A stretch of DNA of 64,000 bases from Corynebacterium sp. HS2168-gen11 (lineage in GTDB: Bacteria; Actinomycetota; Actinomycetes; Mycobacteriales; Mycobacteriaceae): positions 62,001 through 126,000 of the forward strand of contig NZ_JANUXR010000003.1 in NCBI RefSeq assembly GCF_024834075.1, written 5' to 3'. The notes beneath the pieces were generated by a model. The model saw nothing but the letters and a program-made list of their open reading frames with translations. It had not been told where the DNA came from and searched no databases. The translations under genes and the position numbers were made by a program. Below, one piece after another: positions 25,153 to 37,196 of this stretch; the stretch's first letter is position 1; each line of letters starts with the position of its first letter.

Positions 25153-26499
25153 GTGAAGAGTTCCGTCGAAAAGCTGAACGATACCCGAGTCAAGCTGACC
25201 GTGGAGGTTCCGTTCGAGGAACTGAAGAACGAAATTGACTCCGCATACAAGGCACTTGCTGCACAGGTAAATATTCCTGGTTTCCGTAAAGGTAAAGCAC
25301 CACGCAAGCTGATTGATGCACGTTTCGGCCGTGGTCCAGTGCTTGAGCAGGTTGTCAACGACATACTCCCAGTGAAGTACCAAGCAGCAGTGACCGAGCA
25401 TGAATTGGCAGTTTTGGGCCAGCCAGCAATTGAGATCACCAAGCTGGAGGACGAAGTTGTTGTAGAGTTCACCGCTGAAGTTGATGTTCGCCCAGAAATC
25501 GCATTGCCAGATTTCAGCGCCATCGAGGTAGAGGTTCCTGCAGTTAAGCTTGACGACGAAGCTGTCGATGCGGAGCTGGATAAGTTGCGTGAGCGTTTCT
25601 CCACGTTGGCAGATACCAAGCGCAAGCTGAAGACCAACGACATTGCAATTATCAACCTGTCTGCAGTTGTGGATGGCAAGGAAGTTGAAGAATCAAAGGC
25701 TTCTGAACTGACCTACACCGTTGGTCAGGGCGACTTGATTGACGGCTTGGACACTGCACTTCGTGGCTTGAAGACTGGCGAGTCTGCAGACTTTACCGCA
25801 ACCTTGAAGTTTGGTGAGTTCGAAGGCAAGGAAGCAACCATCACTGTTGAGGTTGTACAGACCAAGGAGCGTAAGCTTCCTGAACTTAATGAAGAATTCG
25901 TACAAGAAGCAAGCGAATTCGACACTGTTGAAGAACTTCGCGAAAGCACCAAGGCTTCCTTGGAAGAGCGCGCAAAGACTGAGCAGGCTGGCCAAATCCG
26001 CGACGCTGTTTTGGAAAAGGCACTTGCCGCTGTCGAGTTCGAACTGCCACAGGCATTGGTGGAAGAGCAAGCACACAACACCTTCCATAACACCTTCGGT
26101 GAGGCTGCACACAACGAGAAGATTATCGACGAGTTCCTGCAAACCCAGAACTCTTCCGTTGAGCAGTTCAAGGCTGAGGCTTTGGAGAACGCACAAAAGT
26201 CCGTTCGTACCCAGCTGTTCCTTGATGTTTTGGCAGAGCAGGAGAAGCCAGAGGTTTCTCAGTCTGAACTGACCGACCACATCTTGTTCACCGCACAGGC
26301 TTATGGCATGGATCCAAACCAGTTCATCCAGCAGTTGCAGCAAGCTGGCCAGATCGGCGCACTGTTCGCTGATGTGACCCGTGGTAAGGCATTGGCAGCA
26401 GCTATTTGCCGTGTGACCGTGAAAGACTCCGAGGGCAATGCAATTGACCCAGAAGAGTACTTTGGTCTTGAAGACGAAGCAGCTGAAGAAGAAAAGTAA
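25153..26499 (+). CDS. tig: Trigger factor (ribosome-associated chaperone, PPIase)
   Basis: 448 residues. The N-terminal ribosome-binding domain has the signature [17 protein letters not shown] (residues about 41-57). The FKBP-type PPIase domain (about 155-240) and a long helical C-terminal chaperone domain follow, with an acidic tail (EDEAAEEEK). Helps newly made chains fold at the ribosome exit. GTG at 25153 is the start, with AGGAGAG eight bases upstream; the frame upstream to 25120 has no homology. Located before clpP1P2-clpX as in mycobacteria. Confidence 0.96.
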   Translation: MKSSVEKLNDTRVKLTVEVPFEELKNEIDSAYKALAAQVNIPGFRKGKAPRKLIDARFGRGPVLEQVVNDILPVKYQAAVTEHELAVLGQPAIEITKLEDEVVVEFTAEVDVRPEIALPDFSAIEVEVPAVKLDDEAVDAELDKLRERFSTLADTKRKLKTNDIAIINLSAVVDGKEVEESKASELTYTVGQGDLIDGLDTALRGLKTGESADFTATLKFGEFEGKEATITVEVVQTKERKLPELNEEFVQEASEFDTVEELRESTKASLEERAKTEQAGQIRDAVLEKALAAVEFELPQALVEEQAHNTFHNTFGEAAHNEKIIDEFLQTQNSSVEQFKAEALENAQKSVRTQLFLDVLAEQEKPEVSQSELTDHILFTAQAYGMDPNQFIQQLQQAGQIGALFADVTRGKALAAAICRVTVKDSEGNAIDPEEYFGLEDEAAEEEK

Positions 26500-26527
26500 T
26501 TTCTCTGCTTTACTGTTATAAGTGATT

Positions 26528-26559
26528 AAAGCCCAGCACTGATTGTGCTGGGCTTTTTT
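26528..26559 (+). terminator. Rho-independent terminator of tig
   Basis: AAAGCCCAGCAC and GTGCTGGGCTTT form a perfect 12-bp stem with a four-base loop, followed by T residues. Confidence 0.95.
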
Positions 26560-26589
26560 ACCGAGGATTGCGTTTGTCATACCCCATAG

Positions 26590-26607
26590 ATTTTGCTGAG
26601 AGCGAAC
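26590..26607. promoter_or_regulatory. Candidate ClgR operator upstream of clpP1
   Basis: The 18 bases (half TTTTGCT, half AGAGCGAAC) match the C. glutamicum ClgR consensus as I recall it (WNNWCGCYNANRGCGWWS) at all fixed positions but one, the first C. ClgR activates clpP1P2 and clpC under proteolytic stress in C. glutamicum. The site is 133 bases from the clpP1 start. Confidence 0.55.
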
Positions 26608-26722
26608 AGAGCGGCAAAAAATGTATTGGCGCGGTATGGTAGTGATCAGGCATCGTAGACGAAGATCTACGCAACTGTCCGCGATTTTATGAACAAAAGA
26701 AACTTGTAAGGAGTACCTTTCC

Positions 26723-27322
26723 ATGACTGATCGATCGATCCACATGGCAGCAGCTGCAGGCATGAATCTCAGCGATTCCGTGTACCAACGCTTGTTGGCA
26801 GAACGCATTATTTTCTTAGGCACCGACGTCAACGATGAAATTGCAAACAAGTTGTGCGCACAGATCTTGCTGTTGTCTGCCGAAGATCCAACCCGCGACA
26901 TTTCCCTTTACATTAACTCTCCAGGTGGCTCCGTCACCGCAGGTATGGCAATTTATGACACCATGAAGTACTCGCCTTGCGATATTGCAACCTACGGCAT
27001 GGGCTTGGCAGCTTCGATGGGACAGTTCCTGCTCTCTGGTGGCACCAAGGGCAAGCGCTACGCATTGCCACACGCACGCATTATGATGCACCAGCCATCC
27101 GCAGGTGTTGGCGGTACTGCTGCAGATATTGCAATTCAGGCAGAACAGTTTGCGCAAACCAAGCGCGAAATGGCTGAGTTGATTGCTGAGCACACCGGTC
27201 AAACCTTCGAGCAGATTACCCTCGACTCTGACCGTGACCGTTGGTTTACTGCCCAAGAGGCAAAAGAATATGGTCTTGTTGATCACGTTATTTCCATGGC
27301 ACAAGGCCCAATTGCGAACTAA
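26723..27322 (+). CDS. clpP1: ATP-dependent Clp protease proteolytic subunit ClpP1
   Basis: 199 residues. Serine peptidase of family S14: catalytic Ser in [14 protein letters not shown], His in [11 protein letters not shown], Asp in the DSDRDRWF region. [18 protein letters not shown] lines the oxyanion hole. In actinobacteria it forms a mixed double ring with ClpP2 and works with ClpX or ClpC to degrade tagged proteins. Starts at ATG behind AAGGAG. Co-transcribed with clpP2, 27 bases on. Confidence 0.96.
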   Translation: MTDRSIHMAAAAGMNLSDSVYQRLLAERIIFLGTDVNDEIANKLCAQILLLSAEDPTRDISLYINSPGGSVTAGMAIYDTMKYSPCDIATYGMGLAASMGQFLLSGGTKGKRYALPHARIMMHQPSAGVGGTAADIAIQAEQFAQTKREMAELIAEHTGQTFEQITLDSDRDRWFTAQEAKEYGLVDHVISMAQGPIAN

Positions 27323-27349
27323 AAACATCACGGTTTAAGGAGAACTTTC

Positions 27350-27976
27350 ATGAACAACGGTATGCAAATGCCATCCTCACGTTACGTGCTGCCAAGTTTT
27401 ATTGAGCAGTCAGCGTATGGCACCAAAGAAACCAACCCATATGCCAAGCTTTTTGAAGAACGCATTATCTTCTTAGGTACGCAAGTTGACGATACTTCCG
27501 CCAACGACATCATGGCGCAGCTATTGGTGTTAGAAGGCTTAGATCCGGATCGTGAAATCACGATGTATATCAACTCCCCAGGTGGCTCATTCACCTCGCT
27601 GATGGCTATTTATGACACCATGCAGTACGTGCGTCCAGATGTGCGTACTGTCTGCCTTGGCCAAGCAGCATCAGCAGCAGCTGTGCTATTAGCCGCAGGT
27701 GCACCAGGTAAACGTGCTGCGCTGCCAAATGCACGTGTGTTGATTCATCAGCCAGCCACCCAGGGTTCACGCGGACAGGTTTCGGATCTCGAGATTCAAG
27801 CAGCTGAGATTCAGCGTATGCGTCGCTTAATGGAAGATACCCTTTCACGTCACACTGGTCGTACCCCAGAGCAGATTCGTAAAGATACTGATCGCGATAA
27901 GATTCTGACCGCTCAAGAAGCGCTGGAATACGGCATTGTGGATCAAATCTTCGATTATCGCAAGCTCAATGGCTAA
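27350..27976 (+). CDS. clpP2: ATP-dependent Clp protease proteolytic subunit ClpP2
   Basis: 208 residues, paralogue of clpP1. Catalytic Ser in [16 protein letters not shown], His in [12 protein letters not shown], Asp in [10 protein letters not shown]. The N-terminus (about 25 residues) is a propeptide-like extension before [13 protein letters not shown]. Partner of ClpP1 in the hetero-oligomeric protease. AAGGAGAA lies before the ATG. A hairpin (28021-28053) follows the gene, so clpX has its own transcript start. Confidence 0.96.
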   Translation: MNNGMQMPSSRYVLPSFIEQSAYGTKETNPYAKLFEERIIFLGTQVDDTSANDIMAQLLVLEGLDPDREITMYINSPGGSFTSLMAIYDTMQYVRPDVRTVCLGQAASAAAVLLAAGAPGKRAALPNARVLIHQPATQGSRGQVSDLEIQAAEIQRMRRLMEDTLSRHTGRTPEQIRKDTDRDKILTAQEALEYGIVDQIFDYRKLNG

Positions 27977-28020
27977 TGTTGTGATGATGAAATAGTTACG
28001 CGTCGAGAAGCGTTATACCA

Positions 28021-28053
28021 ATCAGCCCGTGGGTTTTGTGCTCGCGGGCTGAT
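28021..28053 (+). terminator. Hairpin after clpP2
   Basis: ATCAGCCCG and CGGGCTGAT arms around a loop of about 15 bases. The following T-run is weak (CGTCTT). Confidence 0.7.
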
Positions 28054-28157
28054 CGTCTTACGAGTCGATGCCCGCACTGGTGGAGATTTTCGGTAGGATG
28101 AGAATACTTCAATAACACTTTGTGTTTCTAACGTGAAAGAGATCGAACAACCCTATT

Positions 28158-29444
28158 ATGGCTGCACGTACTCAAGATAGCGCCGATTTACTCAAGTGTT
28201 CTTTCTGCGGAAAGAGCCAGAAGCAGGTCAAAAAGCTCATTGCTGGTGGCGGAGTGTACATCTGTGATGAATGTATTGAGCTGTGCAACGAAATTATCGA
28301 AGAAGAACTCGGCCAAGGCCAACACGAAGAACACGCAGATCATGATCGTCTGCCACGTCCAAGTGAAATCTCAGCGTTTCTTGACCAATATGTCATTGGG
28401 CAAGATGCTGCAAAACGTGTGTTGTCTGTAGCGGTCTATAACCACTACAAACGAGTGCGATCTGAAGAACAACGCGTGACCACTAAGCGGAAGAACGCGG
28501 ATGACACGGAGCTACAAAAATCAAATATTTTGCTGCTCGGGCCAACTGGATCTGGCAAAACCTATCTCGCGCAAACGCTTGCGCGGTTACTCGATGTTCC
28601 GTTCGCGATTGCTGATGCAACCAGCTTGACGGAAGCTGGATATGTCGGTGAAGATGTTGAAAATATCTTGCTGAAACTACTTCAGGCTGCAGATTTTGAT
28701 GTTGCCAAGGCGCAGCGAGGCATTATCTATGTTGATGAGGTTGATAAGATTTCCAGGAAGTCTGAGAACCCTTCGATTACTCGCGACGTTTCCGGTGAAG
28801 GTGTGCAGCAGGCGTTGCTCAAGATCTTAGAAGGTACGGTTGCTTCTATTCCGCCACAAGGTGGGCGTAAGCATCCGAATCAAGACTTTATTCAGCTGGA
28901 TACCTCAAATATTTTGTTCATTGTGGCTGGTGCGTTTGCTGGTTTGGAAAAAGTCATTGAAGATCGTCTTGGGAAAAAGGGCATCGGGTTTGGTGTGCAT
29001 GTTGCATCGACGAAAGAGAAGGATGCCGTTGATATTTTCAAGGATGTGTTGCCGGAAGATCTCGTGAAGTTTGGGTTGATTCCAGAGTTCATTGGTCGCC
29101 TTCCAATTGTGGCAACTGTGAATAATCTTGATCGTGCGTCGTTGGTGAAGGTGCTTACCGAGCCAAAGAACTCACTGGTGAAGCAGTATCAGCATTTGCT
29201 GCGCATGGATTCGGTGGATCTGGTATTTGAACCTGAAGCACTTGATGTAATTGCGGATTTAGCAGTGGAACGCAAAACCGGTGCTCGTGGCCTGCGTGCC
29301 ATTATGGAAGATATTTTGGTACCGATTATGTTTGATATTCCAGATCGAGAAGATGTTGCGCAAGTGATTGTGACGCCTGCTGCAGCACGTGGAGAAGCGG
29401 CACCAAAACTTCTCAGCCATGAGGAATTAGAACAAAGCGCATAG
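28158..29444 (+). CDS. clpX: Clp protease ATPase subunit ClpX
   Basis: 428-residue AAA+ unfoldase. N-terminal zinc-binding dimer domain (CSFCGKS...[10 protein letters not shown]), Walker [13 protein letters not shown], the pore loop region [11 protein letters not shown], Walker [12 protein letters not shown], sensor and C-terminal small domain ([17 protein letters not shown]). Feeds substrates into ClpP1P2. Start ATG at 28158 behind AAAGAGAT. Divided from the next gene by a long hairpin. Confidence 0.97.
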   Translation: MAARTQDSADLLKCSFCGKSQKQVKKLIAGGGVYICDECIELCNEIIEEELGQGQHEEHADHDRLPRPSEISAFLDQYVIGQDAAKRVLSVAVYNHYKRVRSEEQRVTTKRKNADDTELQKSNILLLGPTGSGKTYLAQTLARLLDVPFAIADATSLTEAGYVGEDVENILLKLLQAADFDVAKAQRGIIYVDEVDKISRKSENPSITRDVSGEGVQQALLKILEGTVASIPPQGGRKHPNQDFIQLDTSNILFIVAGAFAGLEKVIEDRLGKKGIGFGVHVASTKEKDAVDIFKDVLPEDLVKFGLIPEFIGRLPIVATVNNLDRASLVKVLTEPKNSLVKQYQHLLRMDSVDLVFEPEALDVIADLAVERKTGARGLRAIMEDILVPIMFDIPDREDVAQVIVTPAAARGEAAPKLLSHEELEQSA

Positions 29445-29578
29445 CAGCACCGGAGCCGCACCTTGGCACTCGTCATACTGAGCCACGCCGGTGTCGCGCA
29501 TGGGTGCGCATCGCCTCGGGTTACGCCATTGCCGCCGCTGTTCAGACGCATACCTGTGCATGACAGGTAATACATCAA

Positions 29579-29621
29579 AACCGCCGGTGATCGTTGATAG
29601 AGCAAACGATCACCGGCGGTT
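29579..29621. terminator. Strong bidirectional hairpin between clpX and the tetR gene
   Basis: AACCGCCGGTGATCGTT and its perfect complement form a 17-bp stem with a nine-base loop, at the convergence of the two genes. The minus-strand side continues with TTTT. Confidence 0.85.
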
Positions 29622-29639
29622 GAGTGTTCAAAGAGTGTG

Positions 29640-30434
29640 TTATTCGAAGATATCTGTATCGAAGTTATACGTTGCTTCGCCAGATTCGTAGTGATCCGCA
29701 ATCACATGAACTGACTCAGTATCTGGGATGGTCGAGATATACGAAATCTGTTCTGGAACACGGATATGAGAGGTCAAAAAGGCCAGCACGCTATCGGCTG
29801 CCATTCGCGCCATGGAACGCGTGTTGGCGTCGTCAAGCATGTCAATGTTGTACAAGTTGATGGTGGTCTTATGTGCCGTCACGCGGAAAACTGCAAGTGA
29901 GGCAATTAGGGTGAAGACATCTTGCGCTGAAATGCCTGGTCGGAAGGCGCCTGCATCTTGGCCGAGCATCAGCAACTTATCCAGCTGCAAGGTGATCGCT
30001 GACTGATCCATCAATGGCGACTGCTCTGCGACATTGGTGTAGTTCATCATGCTTTCCAAAGAAAGCAACCGAACGGCCTCAGGGTGCAAGTTATAGCGCT
30101 TGAACACCGCTTCGACGACTTTTCGCACACCTTCAACCGGCACGGCAGACTCTAATTCAAGTTCTTGCACCGTTGGGCGTAAGCGACGCACGGCTTCAGC
30201 GAGAGCGCTTATGTACAGGCCCTTTTTGTCGCCAAAGTGGTAGTGGATCATGCGCTTCGACATGCCCGATTCTTTCGCAATGGTTTCTAGCTTCGTATCG
30301 TGGAAACCACCCTCAGAAAAACGCCTGACCGCGATTGCCAACACAGTTTCAGGTGAAGGGTCAGTCGTTACATGTAGATCTTCAGTGATATCTACGGGGT
30401 CAGGATTCTCAGCGGATCCTTGAAGCTCAGACAC
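29640..30434 (-). CDS. TetR-family transcriptional regulator
   Basis: 264 residues. N-terminal TetR HTH: AVRRFSEGGFHDTKLETIAKESGMSKRMIHYHFGDKKGLYISAL (residues about 37-80), with the recognition helix around SKRMIHYHF. The ligand-binding domain follows. About 30 acidic residues precede the HTH, and an unusually long C-terminal extension of about 60 residues follows. The GTG at 30434 is chosen because AAGGAG sits eight bases upstream; the frame continues to 30509 without a site. Convergent with clpX and divergent from mdh. Target unknown; a self-regulating site upstream is likely. Confidence 0.88.
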   Translation of the reverse strand: MSELQGSAENPDPVDITEDLHVTTDPSPETVLAIAVRRFSEGGFHDTKLETIAKESGMSKRMIHYHFGDKKGLYISALAEAVRRLRPTVQELELESAVPVEGVRKVVEAVFKRYNLHPEAVRLLSLESMMNYTNVAEQSPLMDQSAITLQLDKLLMLGQDAGAFRPGISAQDVFTLIASLAVFRVTAHKTTINLYNIDMLDDANTRSMARMAADSVLAFLTSHIRVPEQISYISTIPDTESVHVIADHYESGEATYNFDTDIFE

Positions 30435-32054
<1,620 letters not shown>

Positions 32055-32108
32055 ACCTTTTCACTTGTGTGGTAGGGGATAATTTCCTACCAGTATCGCA
32101 AGAACTCC

Positions 32109-32150
32109 AAACGCCCTTATGTTTGACAATGTGCAGACATAAGGGCGTTT
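32109..32150 (+). terminator. Terminator of mdh
   Basis: AAACGCCCTTATGT and ACATAAGGGCGTTT form a perfect 14-bp stem with a 14-base loop. Confidence 0.93.
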
Positions 32151-32486
32151 GTCATGCTGGTTGGGGGAGCGAGAATAAGACGTGTAGACAGTGCGGAAGC
32201 ATGAACCACGCTGGCACTGATGAGAAGCGTCGACAAGCAGTGGTCGACAAGCACTTTGCGAGGAGCGGGGAAGATTGCATGGCAACGTGGGCGTCGTCAA
32301 GCAGTACTTATGCTGCTTACAAACGCTGCGCAACACACAAACAACGCAGCCGCTACCAAAATAGGATGGACGAAGTGCAGATGACGGCCATGTAAAGATG
32401 CGGTGAACTGCGGAATTGCAAAAAAAACTTATTCGCGCGTGGACTGGTGTATGGATATGGCAGCCCAATTGCCTACAATAGAGCAC
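32151..32486. other. Intergenic region between mdh and valS
   Basis: No gene. Contains two copies of the dispersed motif (GCGTCGACAAGC at 32227-32238 and the exact GCGTCGTCAAGC at 32291-32302) and a third related GGTCGACAAGC. The valS promoter lies at the end, with a TACAAT -10 box at about 32474-32479. Confidence 0.6.
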
Positions 32487-35186
32487 ATGGCTGAAATCAA
32501 TCGTGCAGAAAAACTCCCAAAGAGCTGGGAACCACAAAAAGTCGAAAGTAATCTGTATCAACATTGGGTCGAGCAGGGCTACTTCACCGCTGATCCGCAT
32601 TCGGATAAACCAGCTTTCTCCATTGTGCTTCCACCGCCAAATGTCACTGGCCAATTGCATATGGGACATGCACTTGATCACACTCTGATGGATATCATTG
32701 CTCGTCGTAAGCGTATGCAAGGCTACGAAGTACTCTGGTTGCCTGGCATGGACCACGCAGGTATCGCAACCCAAACCAAGGTTGAAGCGAAGCTGAAGGA
32801 AACCGAGGGCAAGAGCCGTTGGGACTATGATCGTGAAGATTTCATTGACAAAGTGTGGCAATGGAAGCAAGAATACGGCGGCACGATTGGCACCCAGATG
32901 CGTGCAATCGGCGACTCCGTGGACTGGTCACGCGAGCGTTTCACCCTTGATGAGGGCCTTTCACGCGCGGTGCAAACCATCTTCAAAAAGCTGTATGACC
33001 AAGGCCTGATCTACCAAGCTAACCGTTTGGTGAACTGGTCGCCAGTGCTCGAAACCGCAATCTCTGATATTGAGGTTGTGTACAAAGACGTCGAAGGCGA
33101 ATTAGTGTCGATTCGCTACGGTTCGATGAATGATGATGAACCACATGTCATCGTGGCAACCACGCGCGTGGAAACTATGCTTGGCGACGTTGCCGTGGCG
33201 GTTCACCCTGAAGATGAGCGCTACCGCGACTTGGTTGGCACGAAGCTGCCACACCCATTTATTCCAGATCGCGAAATGATCGTGGTTGCTGATGATTACG
33301 TTGATCCAGAGTTTGGTACAGGTGCGGTGAAAATCACTCCAGCGCATGATCCAAATGACTACGCGTTGGGATTGCGCCACAACCTGCCAATGCCATCAGT
33401 AATGGACGCGAAGGGCCATATCGCAAATACCGGCACGCAATTCGACGGCATGGATCGCTTTGAAGCTCGCGTGAAAATCCGCGAAGCATTGGCCGAACAA
33501 GGCCGCATTGTGGCTGAAAAGCGACCATATATGCACTCGGTGGGTCACTCCGAGCGCTCCGGTGAACCAATTGAACCACGCCTGTCTTTGCAATGGTGGG
33601 TCAAAGTTGCAGAACTCGCCAAGGATGCAGGCGATGCGATTCGTCAAGGCGATACCGTGATTCACCCGAAGTCTGCTGAGCCACGCTATTTCGACTGGGT
33701 TGATGATATGCACGATTGGTGTATTTCTCGTCAGCTGTGGTGGGGACATCGCATTCCAATTTGGTACGGTCCAAATGGCGAAATTGTGTGCGTTGGTCCA
33801 GACGAAACTGCACCAGCCGGCTACACCCAAGACAACGATGTACTGGATACCTGGTTCTCCTCGGCGCTGTGGCCATTTTCCACTATGGGCTGGCCAGAAA
33901 AAACCCCTGAGCTGGAAAAGTTCTATCCAACCTCAGTGCTGGTCACCGCCTATGACATCTTGTTCTTCTGGGTTGCGCGCATGATGATGTTCGGCACCTT
34001 CGCCGCTAAGACCACCCCAGAGCTATTCCCAGCAGGCACCGATGGTCGCCCACAGATCCCATTTACCGACTTATTCCTCCACGGCCTGGTACGCGACGAG
34101 CAAGGCCGCAAGATGAGTAAGTCCCTGGGCAACGGCATCGACCCAATGGACTGGGTACGCGACTATGGCGCCGACGCCTTGCGTTTCACGCTTGCTCGCG
34201 GTGCCAACCCTGGCGTGGATCTTCCAGTTGGCGAAGATTCCGCCCAAAGCTCACGCAATTTCGGCACCAAGCTGTTCAACGCCACCAAGTTTGCCCTGCT
34301 CAACGGTGCACGCATGGGTGAATTGCCAGCACGCGATGAGCTTAGCGACGCCGACCGCTGGATTTTAGATCGCCTGGAAGAAGTACGCGTAGCGGTTGAC
34401 GATTATCTTGATCGCTACCAGTTCGCGAAGGCTAATGAACTGCTTTACCAGTTCACCTGGGGTGAACTGTGTGACTGGTATCTTGAAATTGCCAAGGTAC
34501 AGATTCCACGTGACTTTGATGCTGCAACACCAGAAGCACAAGCCATTGGTGCACGCACACAAATTGTTTTAGGTCGCGTCCTTGATGCTGTGTTGCGCAT
34601 GCTGCACCCAGCGATGCCATTTATTACTGAAGTTTTGTGGCAGGCACTGACAGATGGTGAATCATTGAATGTCACCAGTTGGCCGACTGTCGCTGAAACC
34701 AACGGTGGGGCAGCGAAAGATGAAGTGGCTGCTCGCCGCATGGACGACGTCGTCAAGCTTGTCACTGAGATTCGTCGATTCCGTTCTGATCAAGGTGTGA
34801 AGCCAAGCCAAAAAGTCCCAGCTGCCGTGGATTTTGCAGCCTGTGATTTGGAAAACTTTGAAACCACGATCCGTTCCTTGGCCAAGCTTGAGGTTCCAGC
34901 GGAGACGTTTAAGGCATCTGCTTCGATTGAAACGCGTTTGTCGCAGACCACTGTGGCAGTTTCCTTGGATACCTCCGGTACCGTGGATAAGGCTGCAGAG
35001 CGCAAGCGTTTGGAAAAAGATCTTGCCAACGCTGAAAAGGAACTGGAGCAAACCGGGAAGAAACTAGGCAATGAAGCTTTCTTGGCGAAGGCTCCAGAAG
35101 CTGTGGTGGAAAAGATTAAGAATCGTCAGCAGATTGCTGCAGAAGAAGTAACGCGTATTCGCGCGTTGCTCAAGGAGTTAGCATAA
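32487..35186 (+). CDS. valS: Valyl-tRNA synthetase
   Basis: 899 residues, class I synthetase. HIGH-type motif in [15 protein letters not shown], a CP1 editing domain ([20 protein letters not shown]), the KMSKS motif ([10 protein letters not shown]), the anticodon-binding domain, and the C-terminal coiled coil ([21 protein letters not shown]). Charges tRNA-Val. ATG at 32487 lies eight bases from a TACAAT box, so the mRNA is probably leaderless; the frame extends upstream to 32403 without support. First gene of a valS-folC-DUF4233 operon. Confidence 0.97.
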   Translation: MAEINRAEKLPKSWEPQKVESNLYQHWVEQGYFTADPHSDKPAFSIVLPPPNVTGQLHMGHALDHTLMDIIARRKRMQGYEVLWLPGMDHAGIATQTKVEAKLKETEGKSRWDYDREDFIDKVWQWKQEYGGTIGTQMRAIGDSVDWSRERFTLDEGLSRAVQTIFKKLYDQGLIYQANRLVNWSPVLETAISDIEVVYKDVEGELVSIRYGSMNDDEPHVIVATTRVETMLGDVAVAVHPEDERYRDLVGTKLPHPFIPDREMIVVADDYVDPEFGTGAVKITPAHDPNDYALGLRHNLPMPSVMDAKGHIANTGTQFDGMDRFEARVKIREALAEQGRIVAEKRPYMHSVGHSERSGEPIEPRLSLQWWVKVAELAKDAGDAIRQGDTVIHPKSAEPRYFDWVDDMHDWCISRQLWWGHRIPIWYGPNGEIVCVGPDETAPAGYTQDNDVLDTWFSSALWPFSTMGWPEKTPELEKFYPTSVLVTAYDILFFWVARMMMFGTFAAKTTPELFPAGTDGRPQIPFTDLFLHGLVRDEQGRKMSKSLGNGIDPMDWVRDYGADALRFTLARGANPGVDLPVGEDSAQSSRNFGTKLFNATKFALLNGARMGELPARDELSDADRWILDRLEEVRVAVDDYLDRYQFAKANELLYQFTWGELCDWYLEIAKVQIPRDFDAATPEAQAIGARTQIVLGRVLDAVLRMLHPAMPFITEVLWQALTDGESLNVTSWPTVAETNGGAAKDEVAARRMDDVVKLVTEIRRFRSDQGVKPSQKVPAAVDFAACDLENFETTIRSLAKLEVPAETFKASASIETRLSQTTVAVSLDTSGTVDKAAERKRLEKDLANAEKELEQTGKKLGNEAFLAKAPEAVVEKIKNRQQIAAEEVTRIRALLKELA

Positions 35187-36692
35187 GTGTCGAATCACGA
35201 ACACGAATTACTGGGCTTGGGGGAACTCAAGCTCAGTGAGTCGGGCTTAAGCTTGCCAATTGATGTGCAAGCGCCCACCGAACAGCCAGCGCCACAAACG
35301 ATTACCCCGGAAGATATTGCAGCCCTGGCTGCCGTAGAAGCCGAGTTAGAGAGTCGATTCAGTGAGGTCGAAATTGACCCCACATTAGAGCGCATGCAAT
35401 TGCTCATGGATCTACTTGGCAACCCGGAACGGGCGTTTCCGAGTATTCAAGTGGCAGGTACGAACGGCAAAACCTCGACTGTGCGCATGATTGAATCGTT
35501 AATGCGTGCGTTTCACCGGCGTACTGGTCGAACCACCAGCCCACATTTGCAATCAGTGACAGAAACTATTGCCATTGATGGCCTCCCAATTCATCCACGC
35601 GACTATGTGCGGATATGGGAAGAAATTAAGCCATATGTGGAAATGGTTGATGCCCAAAGTATTGCCAAGGGAGGTCCGAAACTTTCCAAGTTCGAGATAC
35701 GTACCGCTCTGGCGTATGCGGCTTTTGCTGATGCGCCAGTTGATGTGGCAATTGTGGAAGTTGGCATGGGCGGAAGCTGGGATGCGACGAATGTTATCCA
35801 AGCTGATGTTGCCGTTGTTACGCCAGTTGGCCTGGATCATCAAGGATTTTTAGGCGAAACACTTGCTGAAATTGCAACCCAAAAAGCTGGCATTATTAAG
35901 CAACGCTGGGATCTTGATGATCTCCTGTCTCCGCCAGATAATGTGGCCATTATTGGGCTGCAAGAACCAGATGCACTGCGTGCAATTTTAGAGCATGCGG
36001 TGACAACTGATGCGGCAGTCGCTCGCGCAGGGATTGAGTTTGGGCTTGTCAGCGGTGGTATCGCAGTTGGTGGACAACAAGTGACAATTCGCGGCTTGGC
36101 AGGGGAGTATCCTGATATTTTCATTCCACTTGCTGGTGAACACCAAGCACATAATGCTGCCAATGCACTTGCCGCCGTGGAAGCCTTCTTTGGGGCAGGA
36201 CCTGGCCGTAGCCTGGATCTCGATACTGTGAAACAAGGATTTGCAACTGTTGTGAATCCTGGTCGTCTGGAGCGAGTCCGTACCGCACCAACCGTGTTTA
36301 TCGATGCCGCGCATAATCCGCATGGTGCAAAAGCATTAGGTGCTGCATTATCGCGTGATTTTGATTTCAGCCGCATGATTGGTGTGGTGGCAATTCTTGG
36401 CGATAAAGATGTGCGTGGAATCTTGCAGGCACTTGAACCATATCTGCAAGAAATTGTGGTGACACAAAATACTAGTCCGCGTGCATTGCCGGTAGAGGAA
36501 TTGGAAGAATACGCCCGAGAAATCTTTGGCGATGAACGCGTGCATACTGCCCATAACCTGCTTGGTGCAGTTGAACTTGCCGTGGAATTAGCCGAAGACA
36601 CTGATATTCAATCTGGCGCAGGTGTCATTATTACCGGCTCTGTGGTCACCGCTGGTGAAGCCCGCACTTTAATGGGGAAGGAACCGCAATAG
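35187..36692 (+). CDS. folC: Bifunctional dihydrofolate/folylpolyglutamate synthase
   Basis: 501 residues, Mur-ligase fold. P-loop VAGTNGKTSTVRMIES (residues about 87-102), the GRTTSPHLQSVTE motif, VEVGMGGSWDATNV, and the H-N-x-x-A pattern GEHQAHNAANALAA. The C-terminal domain holds IDAAHNPHGAKAL. Adds glutamate to dihydropteroate and folates. The N-terminal ~45 residues are an extension without a clear motif. Starts at GTG directly after the valS stop codon, so translation is coupled. Confidence 0.96.
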   Translation: MSNHEHELLGLGELKLSESGLSLPIDVQAPTEQPAPQTITPEDIAALAAVEAELESRFSEVEIDPTLERMQLLMDLLGNPERAFPSIQVAGTNGKTSTVRMIESLMRAFHRRTGRTTSPHLQSVTETIAIDGLPIHPRDYVRIWEEIKPYVEMVDAQSIAKGGPKLSKFEIRTALAYAAFADAPVDVAIVEVGMGGSWDATNVIQADVAVVTPVGLDHQGFLGETLAEIATQKAGIIKQRWDLDDLLSPPDNVAIIGLQEPDALRAILEHAVTTDAAVARAGIEFGLVSGGIAVGGQQVTIRGLAGEYPDIFIPLAGEHQAHNAANALAAVEAFFGAGPGRSLDLDTVKQGFATVVNPGRLERVRTAPTVFIDAAHNPHGAKALGAALSRDFDFSRMIGVVAILGDKDVRGILQALEPYLQEIVVTQNTSPRALPVEELEEYAREIFGDERVHTAHNLLGAVELAVELAEDTDIQSGAGVIITGSVVTAGEARTLMGKEPQ

Positions 36693-37117
36693 TGGCAAAA
36701 CAACAACCACCCGTAGAATACGGTCCACTTGGCCCAGGCCATGCACCAGTGAAAGACCCGATGAAGGGCTTACGCGGTGTGATGGCCGGTGCGTTAGTCA
36801 TGGAAGCAATCACGTTCTACCTGGTCTTAACCGTGATTTTGCGTGTCGACGGTGGTGCCTACTGGACCACTTTCAACTGGGTAGCAGTGACCACCTTGGC
36901 TACATTGATGCTGGTGGCAGCATTTGTGCAAAAACGATCCTGGGCACTTCCGGTGACTATTGGATTACAAGTAATAGCGCTTGGTGGATTTTTTATTCAC
37001 TATTCGATGGGTATTATTGCGGTCTTTTTTGCACTCGTCTGGTGGTATATCTTGTATCTGCGCTCCAATTTGATTGCACGTATGCAACGAGGATTGCTGA
37101 CAACCCAACACCTCTAA
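36692..37117 (+). CDS. DUF4233 membrane protein (Rv2446c-like)
   Basis: 141 residues with four transmembrane segments (about 27-48, 58-75, 83-100, 102-122) and a short cytoplasmic N-terminus ending in DPMKGLRGVMAG. Follows folC in actinobacteria; function unknown. The GTG start overlaps the folC stop by one base (TAGTG). A hairpin terminator closes the operon. Confidence 0.88.
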   Translation: MAKQQPPVEYGPLGPGHAPVKDPMKGLRGVMAGALVMEAITFYLVLTVILRVDGGAYWTTFNWVAVTTLATLMLVAAFVQKRSWALPVTIGLQVIALGGFFIHYSMGIIAVFFALVWWYILYLRSNLIARMQRGLLTTQHL

Positions 37118-37130
37118 TATTCATGATGCG

Positions 37131-37172
37131 AAGCGCAAGAAAAGCAAGCACATACTTGGTTTTCTTGCGCTT
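37131..37172 (+). terminator. Terminator of the valS-folC-DUF4233 operon
   Basis: AAGCGCAAGAAAA and TTTTCTTGCGCTT arms around a loop of about 16 bases. It separates the operon from the ATP-grasp pair, which starts 25 bases on. Confidence 0.8.
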
Positions 37173-37196
37173 TGTGCATGTTACGAAGGGAAACTG

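Noticed and set aside
25693-26901. 402-codon minus-strand frame over tig and clpP1
   Set aside because: Antisense shadow; Leu/Cys-rich composition and it crosses a terminator and two well-supported genes.
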